From Hyperoodon ampullatus (lineage: Eukaryota > Chordata > Mammalia > Artiodactyla > Ziphiidae), in assembly GCA_949752795.1 (NCBI GenBank), contig OX457063.1, positions 67,913,783 through 67,977,782 of the forward strand: 64,000 nucleotides of DNA. The letters run 5' to 3'. The translations under genes were made by a program, and so were the position numbers. This document shows, piece after piece, positions 35,934 to 47,699 of this stretch. Under the pieces are notes generated by a model, which was not told where the DNA came from, did no database searches, and saw only the letters and a list, made by a program, of their open reading frames with translations. Every line of letters starts with the position of its first letter. Position 1 is the first letter of the stretch.

Positions 35934-36230
35934 AAAAAGATGAAAAAAAAGGAAAGAGAAAATAATAAGAGGATAAATGCAGTAGATCCTATATTTGAAT
36001 TACATGAGTACCACAGAATACAGAGGGATTTAAATTAGAGATATAATAACATATCCCAGAACTGAAGAACATGCATTTCTAGACTGAAAGCACTATAGGA
36101 ATGCTCAGAAAAATAGCTGAAAAAGACCCACAGCAAGTTAAATTACTGTAAAATTTCAAAATGCCAGAGATATTGAAAAAAAATCCTTACATCTTCCATA
36201 GAAGGAAAAATAAATCACAAAGGATTAAGA
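34691..36230 (+). repeat. Degenerate old L1-like DNA with simple repeats
   Basis: The right part (about 35700-36230, e.g. 'cccagaactgaagaacatgc' and 'gaaaatagctgaaaaagaccc'-like text) resembles the poorly known middle of old L1/HAL1 elements. Contains a GAAA-type purine tract (35590-35680) and a perfect CA microsatellite (35889-35929). The left part is unassigned. No gene. Confidence 0.35.
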
Positions 36231-36451
36231 AAAGCAACGGTAGGGTTTCACTTATATATGGAATCTAAAAGTTGAATGCATAGAAGCAGAGAGCAGAATG
36301 GTGGTTGCCAAGGGACTGGGTAGAGAGGCAAAGACAAATTTTCAGTTATTCAGGATGAATAAGCTCTAGAGATCTACTGTAGAGCATGGTGATGAAAGTT
36401 AGTAATATTGTATTGTATTGTATCTTGAAATTTGCTAAGAGAGTGGATCTT

Positions 36452-36661
36452 TCTTTTTTTTTTTTTTTTGCGGTACACAGGCCTCTCACTGTTGTGGCCT
36501 CTCCCATTGCAGAGCACAGGCTCCGCCACGCAGGCTCAACGGCCATGGCTCACGGGCCCAGCCACTCCGCGGCATGTGGGATCCTCCCGGACCAGGGCAC
36601 GAACCCATGTCCCCTGCATCGGCAGGCGGACTCTCAACCACTGCACCACCAGGGAAGCCCA
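36452..36661 (-). mobile_element. CHR-2-like SINE, minus strand
   Basis: T-run, 'gcggtacacaggcctctcac', 'gcatgtgggatcctcccgg', and head end 'ccaccagggaagccc'. Direct repeat agagtggatctt at 36440-36451 and 36662-36673. Confidence 0.93.
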
Positions 36662-36778
36662 AGAGTGGATCTTAAATGTTCTTACCACAAGGGAAAAAAA
36701 AGATAACTCTGTGAGGTGATGGACAGTTAAATAACTTGATCATTTCACAATGTATACACATATCAAAACACCACTAGG

Positions 36779-37000
36779 GGGGCTTCCCTGGTGGCGCAGT
36801 GGTTGAGAGTCCACCTGCCGATGCAGGGGACACGGGTTCGTGCCCCGGTGAGGGAAGATCCCACATGCCGTGGAGCGGCCGGGCCCGTGGGCCGTGGCCG
36901 CTGAGCCTGTGCGTCGTCCGGAGCCTGTGCTCCGCAACGGGAGAGGCCACAACAGTGAGAGGCCTGCGTACCGCAAAAAAAAAAAAAAAAAAAACAAAAA
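36779..37000 (+). mobile_element. CHR-2-like SINE, plus strand
   Basis: Head 'ggcttccctggtggcgcag', body 'agatcccacatgccg', end 'gcctgcgtaccgc' and an A tail. Direct repeat aaaacaccactagg (14 bp) at 36765-36778 and 37001-37014. It lies head-to-head with the copy at 36452, with about 117 bases between. Confidence 0.94.
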
Positions 37001-37079
37001 AAAACACCACTAGGTTGTACATCTTAAAAATATCAAATTTTTATTTGACAATTGTACCTCAATAAAGCTAGGGAGGAAA

Positions 37080-39875
37080 ATAAGAGCAATGCTAGAAGCA
37101 GGAGAAAGAAATTAAAAACAGAAGGCTATTAGAGAAAATCAATCAATTCAAAAACCAATTCTTTGAGAAGATCAATACAATTGATAAGCCTCTAACCATA
37201 TTGGTCAAGAAAAAGAGAGAGAAGATACAAATTAACAGTATCAGGGGTGACATCACTATAGATAAAACAGATATTAGGATAATAACAAAATATTATGAAC
37301 AACTTTACACTAATAAATTCAACAACATAGTTGGAATGGACAAATATCTTGAAAGACACAAACTATCAAAACTCACTCAAGAAGAAATAGATAACCTGAA
37401 AAGCCCCACATCTATTAAAGAAATTAAATTAGTAAATATCTTTCTACAAAGAAAACTTCAGGACCAGATGGCTACACTGGGGAATTCTACCAAATACACC
37501 AAACATTGAAGGAAGAAATAATATCAATTCTGCAGAACTTCTACCAGACACCTGAAGAAGAGATAACTTTTCCCTACTCATTCTATGAAACCAGTAGTAC
37601 TCTGATACCAAAACTAGATAAAGACATTACTTGGAAAGAAAACTACCCACTAATATACGTCACTCGTGAACACAGGTATAAAAAATCTTAACAAAAATAT
37701 TGGCAAATTGAATGCAACAGTATATAAAAAGTATAACACATCATGTCTGAGTGAAAGTTAATTTAATATTCAAAAATCAATCAATATAATTCACTACAGT
37801 AACAAACAAAAAGTATAAACATATGATTATCTCAATAGATGCAACAATATCAATGAACAAAATCCAACACCTTTCTGATATAAACTCTCAGCGAACTAGG
37901 AGTAGAAGAGAACTTCCTCAATCTGATAAAGGGCATCATGAAAATCTACAGCTAACATCATAACTAGTGATGAAAGGCTAAAACTTTGCTCATTAAGATC
38001 AGAAACAAAACAAGAGAGTCTGCTCTCCCTACTTCTACCCAACTTTTTCCTGGAGATTGTAGCCACAATAAGGTAAGTAACAGCAAAAAAGGGTGTTCAG
38101 ATTAGAAAGGAACAATTAAAACTGTCCTTGTTCAAAAATGGCCTGATCACCTATGTATAAAACCCTATGGGACCTACAAAAAAGCTACTAGAATGAATAA
38201 CTGAGTTTGGCAGGGTTGTATGATACAAGATAATTTTTTTTAAAACTATTGTATTTCTACATACTAAAAAAAAAAAACAGAAATTGAAAAATTTCAAAAA
38301 TACTATTTATAAAATATAAAAAATATAAAATACTTAGGGATAAATAGAATAAAAGATGTGTAAAACTGTTACATTGAGAACTATAAAACAATGTTGATAA
38401 ATGTTTAAAAACACCTAAATAAATGTTAAGATAAATAGTGTTCATAGATCAGGAGACTCAATATTCTTATGATGGTAATTTCTGATAAACTGATCTACAG
38501 ATTCAATGCAATTTCATCAAAATCCCAGGGTGCCTTTTTTTTGGAAATTGACAAGCTGCTTCAAAAATTCATAATGAAAAGCAAAGAACTTAGCATAACC
38601 AAAGCAACTTTTAAAAGATAAACGTATTTGTAGAACTACACTACCTTACCTACAGATACGGACAGTCGATTTTTAACAAAGGTGCAAAGGAAATTCAGTG
38701 GAGAACAAATCATGCTGGAGAAACCGATTTTTGACAAAGGTCCAAAGGATAAAGGATAAACAGAGAAAGGATAGTCTTTTCAATAAAAGGTGTTGGAAAA
38801 AATATATATTCATAAGCAGATAAAAAAATAAACTTAATTAAGTGGGACTACATCAATTTGTATATTGTATCAATATACAAATAACTCACACAACTCAACA
38901 TCAAAAAAACAAACAACCTAATTAAAAAATGGGCAGAGAATCTAAATAGACATTTTCCAAAGAAGACATACAGATGGCCAACAGACACATGAAAAGATGA
39001 TCACTATCACTAATCATCAGGGAAATGCAAATCAAAACCACAAGGAGATATCACCTCACACCTGTCAGAATGGCTATTATCCAAAAGACAACAAACAAGT
39101 ACTGTCAAGGATATGGAGAAAAGGAAACCCTTGCGCACTGTTGGTGGGAATGTAAATTGGTGCAGACTCTATGGAAAACAGCAGAGAGATACCTCAAAAA
39201 ACTAAAAATAGAACTACCACATGATCCAGCAATTCCATTCCTGGGTATTTACCCAAAGAAAACAAAAACACTAATTTAAAAAGATATATGAACGCTTATG
39301 CTCATTGCAGCATTATTTACAATAGCCAAGATATGGAAACAACCTAAATGGCCATCCACAGATGAATGGATAAAGATGTGGCATACATATACAACAAAAT
39401 ATTTCTCAGCCATTAAAAAAGAATAAAATCTGGCCATTTGCAACAATATGGATGGACCCCAGAGGGTACTATGCTAAGTGAAATAAGTCAGAGAAAGACA
39501 AATACTGTATGATATCACTTCTTTGTGGAATCTAAAAAACAAATGAACAAATATAAAAACAGAAATAGAGTCATAGACACAGATACCAGGTGGTTGCCAG
39601 AGAGGAGAGGGGAGGCGGAGGGGGAGGGAGGGAAATAGGTGAGGGAGATTAAGAGGTACAAACTTCCAGTTGCAACATAAATGAATCATGGGTATGAAAT
39701 GTACAACGTGGGAATACAGTCATTAAATATGTAATATCCTGTATGGCGACAGATAAATAGACTGACAGTGGTGATCATTTTGAAAAGTATAGAAATATCG
39801 AATCACTATGTTGTGTAACAGGACCTAACACAGTGTTGTAGGTCAATTATACCTCAAAAACCAACAAACAAAAGA
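37080..39875 (+). mobile_element. Old L1M, ORF2 and 3' UTR
   Basis: Decayed ORF2 from the end of the EN/RT linker (37200-37509 encodes LVKKKREKIQINSIRG-like text) through the RT to the C-terminal cysteine region (39025-39279: [19 protein letters not shown]). The 3' UTR ends near 39875. It has many stops and frameshifts and is a different subfamily from A, B and D. Confidence 0.8.
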
Positions 39876-40255
39876 ACTCATAGAAAAAAGATCAGATTTG
39901 TGGTTACTAGAGGCAGCAGGTGGGAGGAGCGGGAACTGGATGAAGGTGGCCAAGAGATACAAACTTCCAGTTATAAGATTAAACAAGTACTAGGCATGTA
40001 ATGCACATCATGAGAAATATAATTAACACTGTTGCATGTTATATATGAAAGTTGTTAAGAGTAAATCCTAAGAGTTTTCATCACAAGCAAAATTTTTTTT
40101 CTATTTCTTTGATTTCGTATCTATATGAGATGATGGATGTTCACTAAACTTATTGTGATAATCATTTCATGATGTATGTAAGTGAAATCATTATGCTGTA
40201 CACTTTGAACTTACACAGTACTGTAAGTCAACTATATTTCAATAAAACTGGAAAA
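39876..40255 (+). mobile_element. Second L1 3' UTR copy
   Basis: A further L1 3' end follows directly: 'gtggttactagaggcagcag', 'acaaacttccagttataaga', and the end 'aactatatttcaataaaac'. Probably an independent insertion or a tandem end. No target duplication was identified. Confidence 0.6.
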
Positions 40256-40264
40256 GAGAAAAAA

Positions 40265-40610
40265 ATGAACTTGATTCATACCTCACACCACATATAAAAA
40301 TCAACTCAAAGTGGACTCTAGACTTCAATATAATACCTAAAACTATAAACCTCTGGAAGACATAGAAAATTTTTGTGACTTTCTGTTAGGCAAAGTATTC
40401 TTACATACTACACCAAAACACAATCCATTAAAATACACACACACGTATCTCATCAACACTGAGACTTCTGCTCTTCCAGAGAAATGGTTAGTAGAATGAC
40501 AAGACAATGCATCGACTCAGAAAACATTTTTTAAAATCTAAATATCTGCTAAAGCACTTGTATCCATAATATATAAAGAAGTTTCAACAAAAAGCTCACC
40601 TAATAGGAGT
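40265..40610 (+). mobile_element. L1M ORF2 C-terminal scrap
   Basis: About 350 bases of decayed ORF2 ('atcaactcaaagtggactc', 'actataaacctctggaagac', 'aatatataaagaagtttcaa'). It contains a short CA run and is broken at both ends. Confidence 0.55.
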
Positions 40611-42080
40611 GAGTTAAGATATGATTTAAATGCTGAGGTCTAAACCCTAAGAGACACAATATTTTATGGTTGGGTAGGGCAGAGGATCTCACAATATAAA
40701 TAGAAATTTATTTTGATAATCCAACTCTCAAAACATATACTTAGAAATTATAATTCAGAGTCAAAGAACTTTCAAATGATTTAAAAACATGAAGTCCACA
40801 GCAGCTGACTATAAGCTGGTAGACATTCTACTCTGGTTATTAGTTAGGAGAACTCTGTAATGCACATTTAGGCATGCAGACAATTCAGTAAACCCCACAA
40901 TAACATCTGCACTTAGAGTAACTCCGCAGTAAATGGCTCTTGCTTTAGACTTTATACTAATTATGGCAGATTAAAAAATCATGTTGCTAAGGGGAAAAAT
41001 TGGAAGAATTCCACATGGCATTTTTAGCCTCATAAACTTGAAATGAGACAATTTTTCAACCATATTACTGCTAATTTTTAGCCTGCCCACACCTGGTATA
41101 ATATTCTATGTTACATTTAAGTAACATACTTGGAATTATTAATACCAGCTTTGACTGGAACCAATATAATGACTTGAGATTATTTTTCATGTGCCCTGAA
41201 ATTTAAAAAAATTAATAAGTCAAGTAACAGACACATAAATGTGGCCATTGTTTTCATGAAAGATATTTCCATGGATCATATTATAAATATTGAGCAGGAA
41301 AGCTATAATTTTGGTCTCATATATAAAGCTAAACTCAAAATCAAAAATAAAAATGCAAATAAATGATTAATAATCCATTATATATTAACTACCAAAAACA
41401 CATTTATTAAAGCTCACACATTTCACTCCTTGGAAAGTTCTAATCAGATTCCATTAACTCCAATTTTAGAAATCCCTATCTTGGTTAACTTGTTTACTGC
41501 CCCAAAGCAAATTAGAAGTAATAAGCTATCTGTAGACAGGCTCTCATTTTGAGACAAGCACTTTAATGGCAGAAAGCTGTGATGAGAGATAAAGACAAAT
41601 TTCTTTTTAAAAAGAAGCTTTAGAAAATAGAAATCAGAACTCCAAGTAGACCAGTTATGGCCATTTAGTGCAGAGTAAGCAACGTGCTATATTATATTAG
41701 GCTCTGATAGTTGCACCATACAGTGAATAATAAGTATGATAGTTCCCAAAAGGTTAAATATAGTAATATTATGTGAAGTTCATTTTAAAAAAGATTTTAG
41801 TAGAGCTAAAATTGGTTAACAGTATGATTCCATTGTTTATGTTTTGCTTATGTGAAGTAGTTTATTTTCAAGTAATGAAAGTTCTGCCTTAAACTAAAAC
41901 CCATTCATGAGAAGGAATCTTTTTAAAGACCATTGATGACTTCAAATATAAACTACTTATTAACTGACAGCAAGTTTACCTCTTTGTGTCACTTAGAACT
42001 CCTTAATTTTCACCTAGTATCATAGTGTAGAACTATTCCTGCCCCTGTTAGATTATTACCTCCTTGAAGATAGAGGTTAA
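40611..42080. other. Unique AT-rich DNA, no gene seen
   Basis: No repeat family or coding frame that I can support. Very AT-rich with scattered ATTAAT words. Confidence 0.4.
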
Positions 42081-42095
42081 ATATCAGACACTTGA

Positions 42096-43459
42096 TTGGA
42101 CAGCTACACATAAAACAATGAGATTAGAACATTCCCTCACACCATATACAAAAATAAACTCAAAATGGTGTAAAGACCTAAATGTAAGACCTGAAACCAT
42201 AAAATTTCTGGAAGAGAAAACAGAACACTCTTTGACATAAATCATAGCAATATTATCTTGGATCAGTCTCCTAAGGTAAAAGAAATAAAAGCAAAAATAA
42301 ACAAATAGGACTTAATTAAACTAAAAAGTTTTTCACAGCAAAGAAACCATCAACAAAACAAAAAGACTACCTACAGAATGGGAGAAAATATTTGCAAATG
42401 ATGTGACCGACAAGGGGTTAACATCCAAAATATACAAATAGCTCATACAACTCAACATTAAAAAAACAAACAACCCCATCAAAAATATGATTAGATCTGA
42501 ACAGACATGTACCCAAAGAAGACATACAGATGGCAAACAGACACACGAAAAGATGCTCAATTTCACTAATCCTTAGAGAAATGAAAATGAAAACCACAAT
42601 GAGATATCACCTCACACTGGTCAGAATGGCTATCATAAAAAGTCTACAAATAAATGCTGGAGAAGACGTGATGAAAAGGGAACCTTGTGCACTGTTGGTG
42701 GGAATGTAAATTGGTGCAGCCACTATGGAAAACAGTATAGAGATTCCTCAAAAAACTAAAAAATAGAATTACATATGATCCAGCAATTCCACCCCTGGGT
42801 ACATATCTGAAAAAGTGAAAACTCTAATTCAAAAAGATACATGCACCCTAATGTTCATAGTAGCATGATTTACAATAGCCAAGATATGGAAGCAACCCAA
42901 GTATCTATCAACAGATGATTGGATTAAGAAGATGTGGTGTGTGTGTGTGTGTGTGTGTACACACACACACACACACACACACACACCATGGAATATTACT
43001 CAGCCATAAAAAAGAACAAAATACTGCCATTTGCAGCAATATGGATGGACCTAGAGAATATTATGCTTAGTGAAATAAGTCAGACAGAGAAAGACAAATG
43101 ATGTATGATATCACTTATATGTGGAATCTAGAAAATAATACAAATGAATGTATATGTAAAACAGAAACAAACTCACAGATACAGAAAGCAAATTTGTGGT
43201 TTCCAAAGGGGGGAGGGACGAGGGGAAGGACAAATTAGGAGTATGGGATTAACAGATAAAAACTACTATATATAAAATAGATAAGCAACAAGGATATACT
43301 GTATAGCACAGGAATTATACCCATTATCTTGTAATAATCTATAATGGAGTGTAAACTGCAAAAATAGTGAATCATTATGCTGTACACCTGAAACTAATGC
43401 ATTATTGTAAATCAACTATACTTCAATTTAAAAAAAAGAATAGGAAATGAAATAAATAA
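42096..43459 (+). mobile_element. 5'-truncated L1 with target duplication
   Basis: 1.36 kb of ORF2 C-terminus and 3' UTR. Direct repeat atcagacacttga (13 bp) at 42083-42095 and 43460-43472. The ORF2 text (the [13 protein letters not shown] region onward) is broken by many stops. It contains an inverted GT/AC microsatellite at 42937-42986 and ends in 'aatcaactatacttcaattt'. Confidence 0.88.
42937..42986. repeat. GT/AC inverted microsatellite
   Basis: A GT run (to 42958) is followed immediately by an AC run (to 42986), so the two halves are reverse complements of each other. It sits where young L1s here carry a short TATATACA stretch, so it probably expanded from that. Confidence 0.9.
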
Positions 43460-43472
43460 ATCAGACACTTGA

Positions 43473-44042
43473 ATTCATCCTCGTATCACGTACCCTCCAG
43501 TTGCACTCTGCATTGTCTAACATGTAGAAAGTGCTGAGTAAGTGAAGAAAAATGACTTACAATATACACATCTACATCCTTTATACTTTTAGTGATAATT
43601 AATAGTATCAAAACCTACATTTGGATAACACTGCAAAGGTAAATTTACATAATGAAATAATTAAATAGGATTTAATCTCAAAAATTCAAATTAGCTGGGA
43701 GGAAAGTCAGTTCAAATGGGTGAATGAAAGTATGAATTACTGAATATCCTTAAGGAAATACAGAATAGACAGAAGCTAATGCTGTGGATTTCCAGGACAC
43801 ACAGATTGAAATTGTTTGTTATAATTCAATTATATATCATATAATTTTACAGTTTTAGGTAGATTACAATTTAAATTTCATGGAAAAGACTTTAAAAACA
43901 AAGTTTTACTGTAATATGCTCCTTTACTAAGTCTTTTTAAATTTCTAATTAATGGGGGGGGGTCAAAAATAAATAGTTTTGCCCTATGTATGTTCAAAAA
44001 CCACAGGTTTTGGCACTCTAAGGAAATTTCCATTTAATTTAT
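43473..44042. other. No gene seen
   Basis: AT-rich unique DNA, with a G-run of about 9 at 43953-43961. Nothing further is supported. Confidence 0.4.
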
Positions 44043-44044
44043 TA

Positions 44045-44482
44045 CAGGCTTCCCTCAGGGATATTTTGGGTTTGGTTCCAGACCACCACAATAAAGTACT
44101 GCCGCAATAAAGCTAGTCACACAATTTTTTTCTATTTCCCAGTGCATGTACAAACTATGTTTACACTATTCTGTAGTCTCTTAAGTGTTCAATAGCTTTG
44201 TATCTAAAAAAACAATGTACATACTTTAATTTATAAAAATATAAAACAAACACAAAAATTACAATAGCAACAAAGATCACTGGTCACAGATCACCATAAT
44301 TCACAGAAATATTTTGAGAATTACCAAAACGTGACACAGAGACATGAAGTGAGAAAATGCTGTTGGAAAAATGACGCCGACAGATTCACTCAAGGCAGGA
44401 TTGCCAAAAACCTTCAATTTGTAAAAAACACGATTTCTGCAAAGCACAATAAAGCAAAGCATAATTAAATGAGTTATGTCTG
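44045..44482 (-). mobile_element. Tigger1-family MITE (internally deleted DNA transposon)
   Basis: Both ends look like Tigger1 termini. The left end 'caggcttccctcagggat' and right end 'gagttatgtctg' are imperfect inverted repeats flanked by TA (44043-44044 and 44483-44484). Internal text such as 'ccagaccaccacaataaag' and 'ctggtcacagatcaccat' matches the two ends of that family on the minus strand. The transposase gene is absent. Confidence 0.75.
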
Positions 44483-44484
44483 TA

Positions 44485-45195
44485 TTGTATATTTTATTTT
44501 CAAGGCAATTTGTTAAATAAGATTTAATTTTTAAACTTTTGAGAGACATCTATATAAATGTGTTCACGACTCCAATCTTATATTTGTTTTGAAGAATATT
44601 TTTATTATCTCTATGTAATATTCATGCTCAGGTTTAGGGTTCAATCACAGTATGTTTAACCATGCTTTAGGATTTATTCAGAAACAAATCAGTAGTTGAA
44701 TATCATTAATTTCATTAAAATAATAAACATTTTTCTGATTAATTATCAAACATCTGTCTTTTTTTTTGATGCCTATAATGAAATACTATAAAGAGTTAGA
44801 GAGTAGATTTCAGTTGATAAGACAATGCCATACAACTGTAAGTTTGATACGCAGGTGCAGGTTCTGGGTTACAGAAAATGAGATAATTTCTGAATAACAA
44901 CAGACAAATTCTCAGAATTCAATCACACCAGAAGATGATTAGAAGTTTCCCATGTATAACAGAAAGCTCTTTCATATCTGAAGCAGGGACAATTGGTAAA
45001 CATAATAAGCATTCTAGTGTAACTCATGGAGGAAAGAGATAGCAAAAGTCAGAGAGCTGAGTCAGCTTGATAAGCAAATAGTCAATCACTTGTTAATAAA
45101 CTCTTTTCTTGTTAAGTCCATTAAGCTCTTTTATTAATAAAACAATGTAGGTGATGCTGTTTTGAATAGAGAATTATTTGAGCAGGCAGGGCAGG
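44485..45195. other. No gene seen
   Basis: AT-rich unique sequence with no supported feature. Confidence 0.4.
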
Positions 45196-45295
45196 GACTA
45201 ATCTATTCACTCATTCATTCAATACTAAGTGCCTAAAATGTGCCAGTCACTGTGCCAGAAGCAGAAGCTATAAGAATATGACATTCTTCCCTTAA
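45196..45295 (+). repeat. Ancient mammalian repeat fragment
   Basis: Contains 'cattcattcaatactaagtg' and 'gccagtcactgtgccagaag', the same kind of block as at 25790 and 34200. Family name not assigned. Confidence 0.4.
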
Positions 45296-45299
45296 AAGT

Positions 45300-46320
45300 T
45301 GTATTGTCATTCATGAAAGAAATGGTTGATAAGCTGGACTTCATTAAAATTAAAAGGTTCTGCCCTGCAAAAGTTGATGTCAAGGGAATGAGAAAACAGG
45401 CCACAGACTTGGAGAAAATATTTGCAGAAGATAAATACATGTGATAAAAGATTGTTATCTAATACATACAAAGCATTCTTAAAACTCAACAATAAGAAAA
45501 TAAACAATCTAATTTAAAAATGAGCAAAAGACCTGCACAGATACCTCACCAAAGAAGACACGCAGATGGAAAATAAGCATATGAAAGAATGTTCAACATA
45601 CTATGTCATTTGGGAAATGCAAATTAAAACAACAATAAACAATCACTACACAAGAAGTAGAATGGCTGAAATCCAAAACACTGACAACACCAAATGCTGG
45701 CAAAGATGTGAAGCAACAGAAACTCTCATTCATTGCTGGTTGGAATGCAAAGTATCTCAGGCTGTTAGGCAGTTTCTTACAGAACTAATCATATTCTTAC
45801 CATATGATTCAGCAACTGCACTCTTTGGTATTTACATGGATGAACTGAAAACTCGGGTCCACACAAAAGCCTGCACATAGAGGTTTATAGCATCTTTATT
45901 CATAATTGTCAAAACTTAGAGGCAACTGAGATGTCCTTCAGTAGGCAAATGGATAAATAAACTGTGTTACATCCAGACAGTGGAATAGTATTCAACACTA
46001 GAAACAAATGAGTTATGAACCAGTAAAAAGACATGGAGAAACCTGAAATGCATATTACTAAGTAAAATATTCAAACTAAAAAGGCTTCAAATATATACAT
46101 ATTATATGATTCTAAAATATGACATTCTGGAAAAGGCAAAACTATGGAGAGAGTAAAAAATCAGTGGTTGTGGGGGCATTGGAGGAAGGAAGGACAAATA
46201 GGCAGAGCACAGATGACTTTTAGGGCAGTGAAACTACTCCACCAACTATGCAATAGTGGATATTTGACATTATACACTTGGCAAAACACATGAAATGTAC
46301 AAACACCAAGAGTGAACTCT
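45300..46320 (+). mobile_element. Old L1M ORF2 end and 3' UTR
   Basis: Decayed plus-strand ORF2 C-terminus (45566-45880 reads KCWQRCEATETLIHCWLECK, the cysteine region) and the start of the 3' UTR. The 3' UTR is interrupted by a SINE and an ERV LTR and resumes at 47122-47330. Confidence 0.75.
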
Positions 46321-46324
46321 GCCA

Positions 46325-46588
46325 GGACTTCCCTGGTGGCGAAGTGGTTAAGAATCCTCCTGCCAATGCAGGGGACACGGGTCCAAGCCCTGGTCCGTGA
46401 AGATCCCACATGCCACGGAGCAAGTGAAGCCGTGGAGCACAACTACTGAAGCCCCCATGCCTAGAGCCCGTGCTGTGCAACAAGATAAGCCACCGCAATG
46501 GGAAGCCCACGCACCACAACGAAGAGTAGCCCCCGCTCACCACAACTAGAGAAAGCCCGTGTGCAGCAATGAAGACCCAACAGAGCCA

Positions 46589-46625
<37 letters not shown>
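46325..46625 (+). mobile_element. CHR-1/Bov-tA-like SINE with AAAT tail
   Basis: Full-length copy from 'ggacttccctggtggcgaag' to an AAAT tail (46590-46625). Direct repeat aagagtgaactctgcca (17 bp) at 46308-46324 and 46626-46642. The duplication spans the junction of the L1M and the ERV LTR, so the SINE arrived after the LTR. Confidence 0.93.
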
Positions 46626-46627
<2 letters not shown>

Positions 46628-46637
46628 GAGTGAACTC

Positions 46638-47117
46638 TGCCAACCATTAAAATAAAGCAGGCAGTTATTTTAGCAGCAAAACAGGTTTACTTGGGATAAC
46701 AGAGGAATTGCAATTCAGGACATGCAAGCTATGGAAAACCACAGGCAAGTCCAGCAAACAAAGGAGAGGAACATCACTTTATAGGGGAAAAAAGAAAGGA
46801 GAAAGTTGGGAGAGGCTGCTTTGAACAAAAGTTGATCAGAGGAAAGCATGAGTTCAGGGTGGTGACAGTTTCTCATTGGCTGAGTGGTGGTAGTTTCTCA
46901 TTGGCTGGGGCTGCTTCTGGGCAAGGAGAAAATCTTCCTTTCTCTTGTTGGAGTCGTAAAGTAAATCTTTCTTTCTCCTTCTTCCCGTTGGAGATGCAAG
47001 GTACATCTCTTCCTGTTTGGGGGCTGCAGATGGCAACAAGTGGTAGTGCATGAGAGCTCCCCCTTCAGGGCTTCCTGATTCCATTTTAAATGAGGTCTCC
47101 CTTTATTAATGTTCACA
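46638..47117 (-). mobile_element. Solo LTR of a class I (gamma-like) endogenous retrovirus
   Basis: 480 bases bounded by TG and CA and flanked by the 4-bp repeat actc (46634-46637 and 47118-47121), the duplication size of gamma-type retroviruses. On the minus strand it reads from TGTGAACATT through a pair of 'agccaatgagaaac' CCAAT boxes, then 'cctataaagtgatg' as a TATA box, to 'atggttggca'. No internal genes are present, which fits LTR-LTR recombination. Not capable of expression of any viral protein. Confidence 0.78.
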
Positions 47118-47121
47118 ACTC

Positions 47122-47330
47122 TCATGTAAACTCTGGACATTGGATGATGATAATGTGTTACTGTCGTTCACGGATTATGACAAGGGTACCACTCTAGTGG
47201 GGGAAGTGTTGATGGTGGAGGAGTTTGTGCATGTGTGGGGGGCAGGGAGTATATGGGGATTCTTTATACTTTCCACTCAACTTTGCTGTGAACCTAAAAC
47301 TACCCTTAAAAAAATAGTCTATTAAAAAAA
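47122..47330 (+). mobile_element. Old L1M 3' end (continuation)
   Basis: Resumes the L1M 3' UTR after the LTR and SINE: 'ggatgatgataatgtgttac', 'gggcagggagtatatgggg', 'gctgtgaacctaaaactac'. Related to the copy at 1-396. Confidence 0.75.
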
Positions 47331-47660
47331 TGTAGTGGCTACTATAAAATGCAGACAAGTAATCAAATGATGACATTATAGGGTCTTATATGTTATGAGG
47401 GAGGCATGTAGTGGATACCATGGGAGCATGGCAAGAAAACATCCATTCTGATTGGAGAGGCAAAGCAAGGGACATCAAGGAGGGAGATCTCTGCTTATTT
47501 CCAAATTCCCCAGAGCAGGAAAATAATTCAGACAAATCCTAAGCATGTGTAGAAAAAGGAGGAAAAATTAGGCAAAGTCCTCTTAAAAAAGAAGAAAAAT
47601 ATGTGTTTCTAAACCAAAAAAGGGCATTTGGCTATTTACACAATTCATAATGTCATTACA
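47331..47660. other. No gene seen
   Basis: A-rich, apparently unique or unrecognised old repeat. Low-complexity A-runs near 47660. Confidence 0.35.
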
Positions 47661-47699
47661 AAAAAAACAAAAAAAAATCAAGTTAATTCCTAAGGAGGT

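Larger units (their letters stand above)
36235..37075 (+). mobile_element. L1M 3' end interrupted by two SINEs
   Basis: L1 3' UTR text ('acttatatatggaatctaaaa', 'ggtggttgccaagggactgg') ending at 'acaattgtacctcaataaagc'. It is interrupted by opposite CHR-2 copies at 36452 and 36779. Confidence 0.7.
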
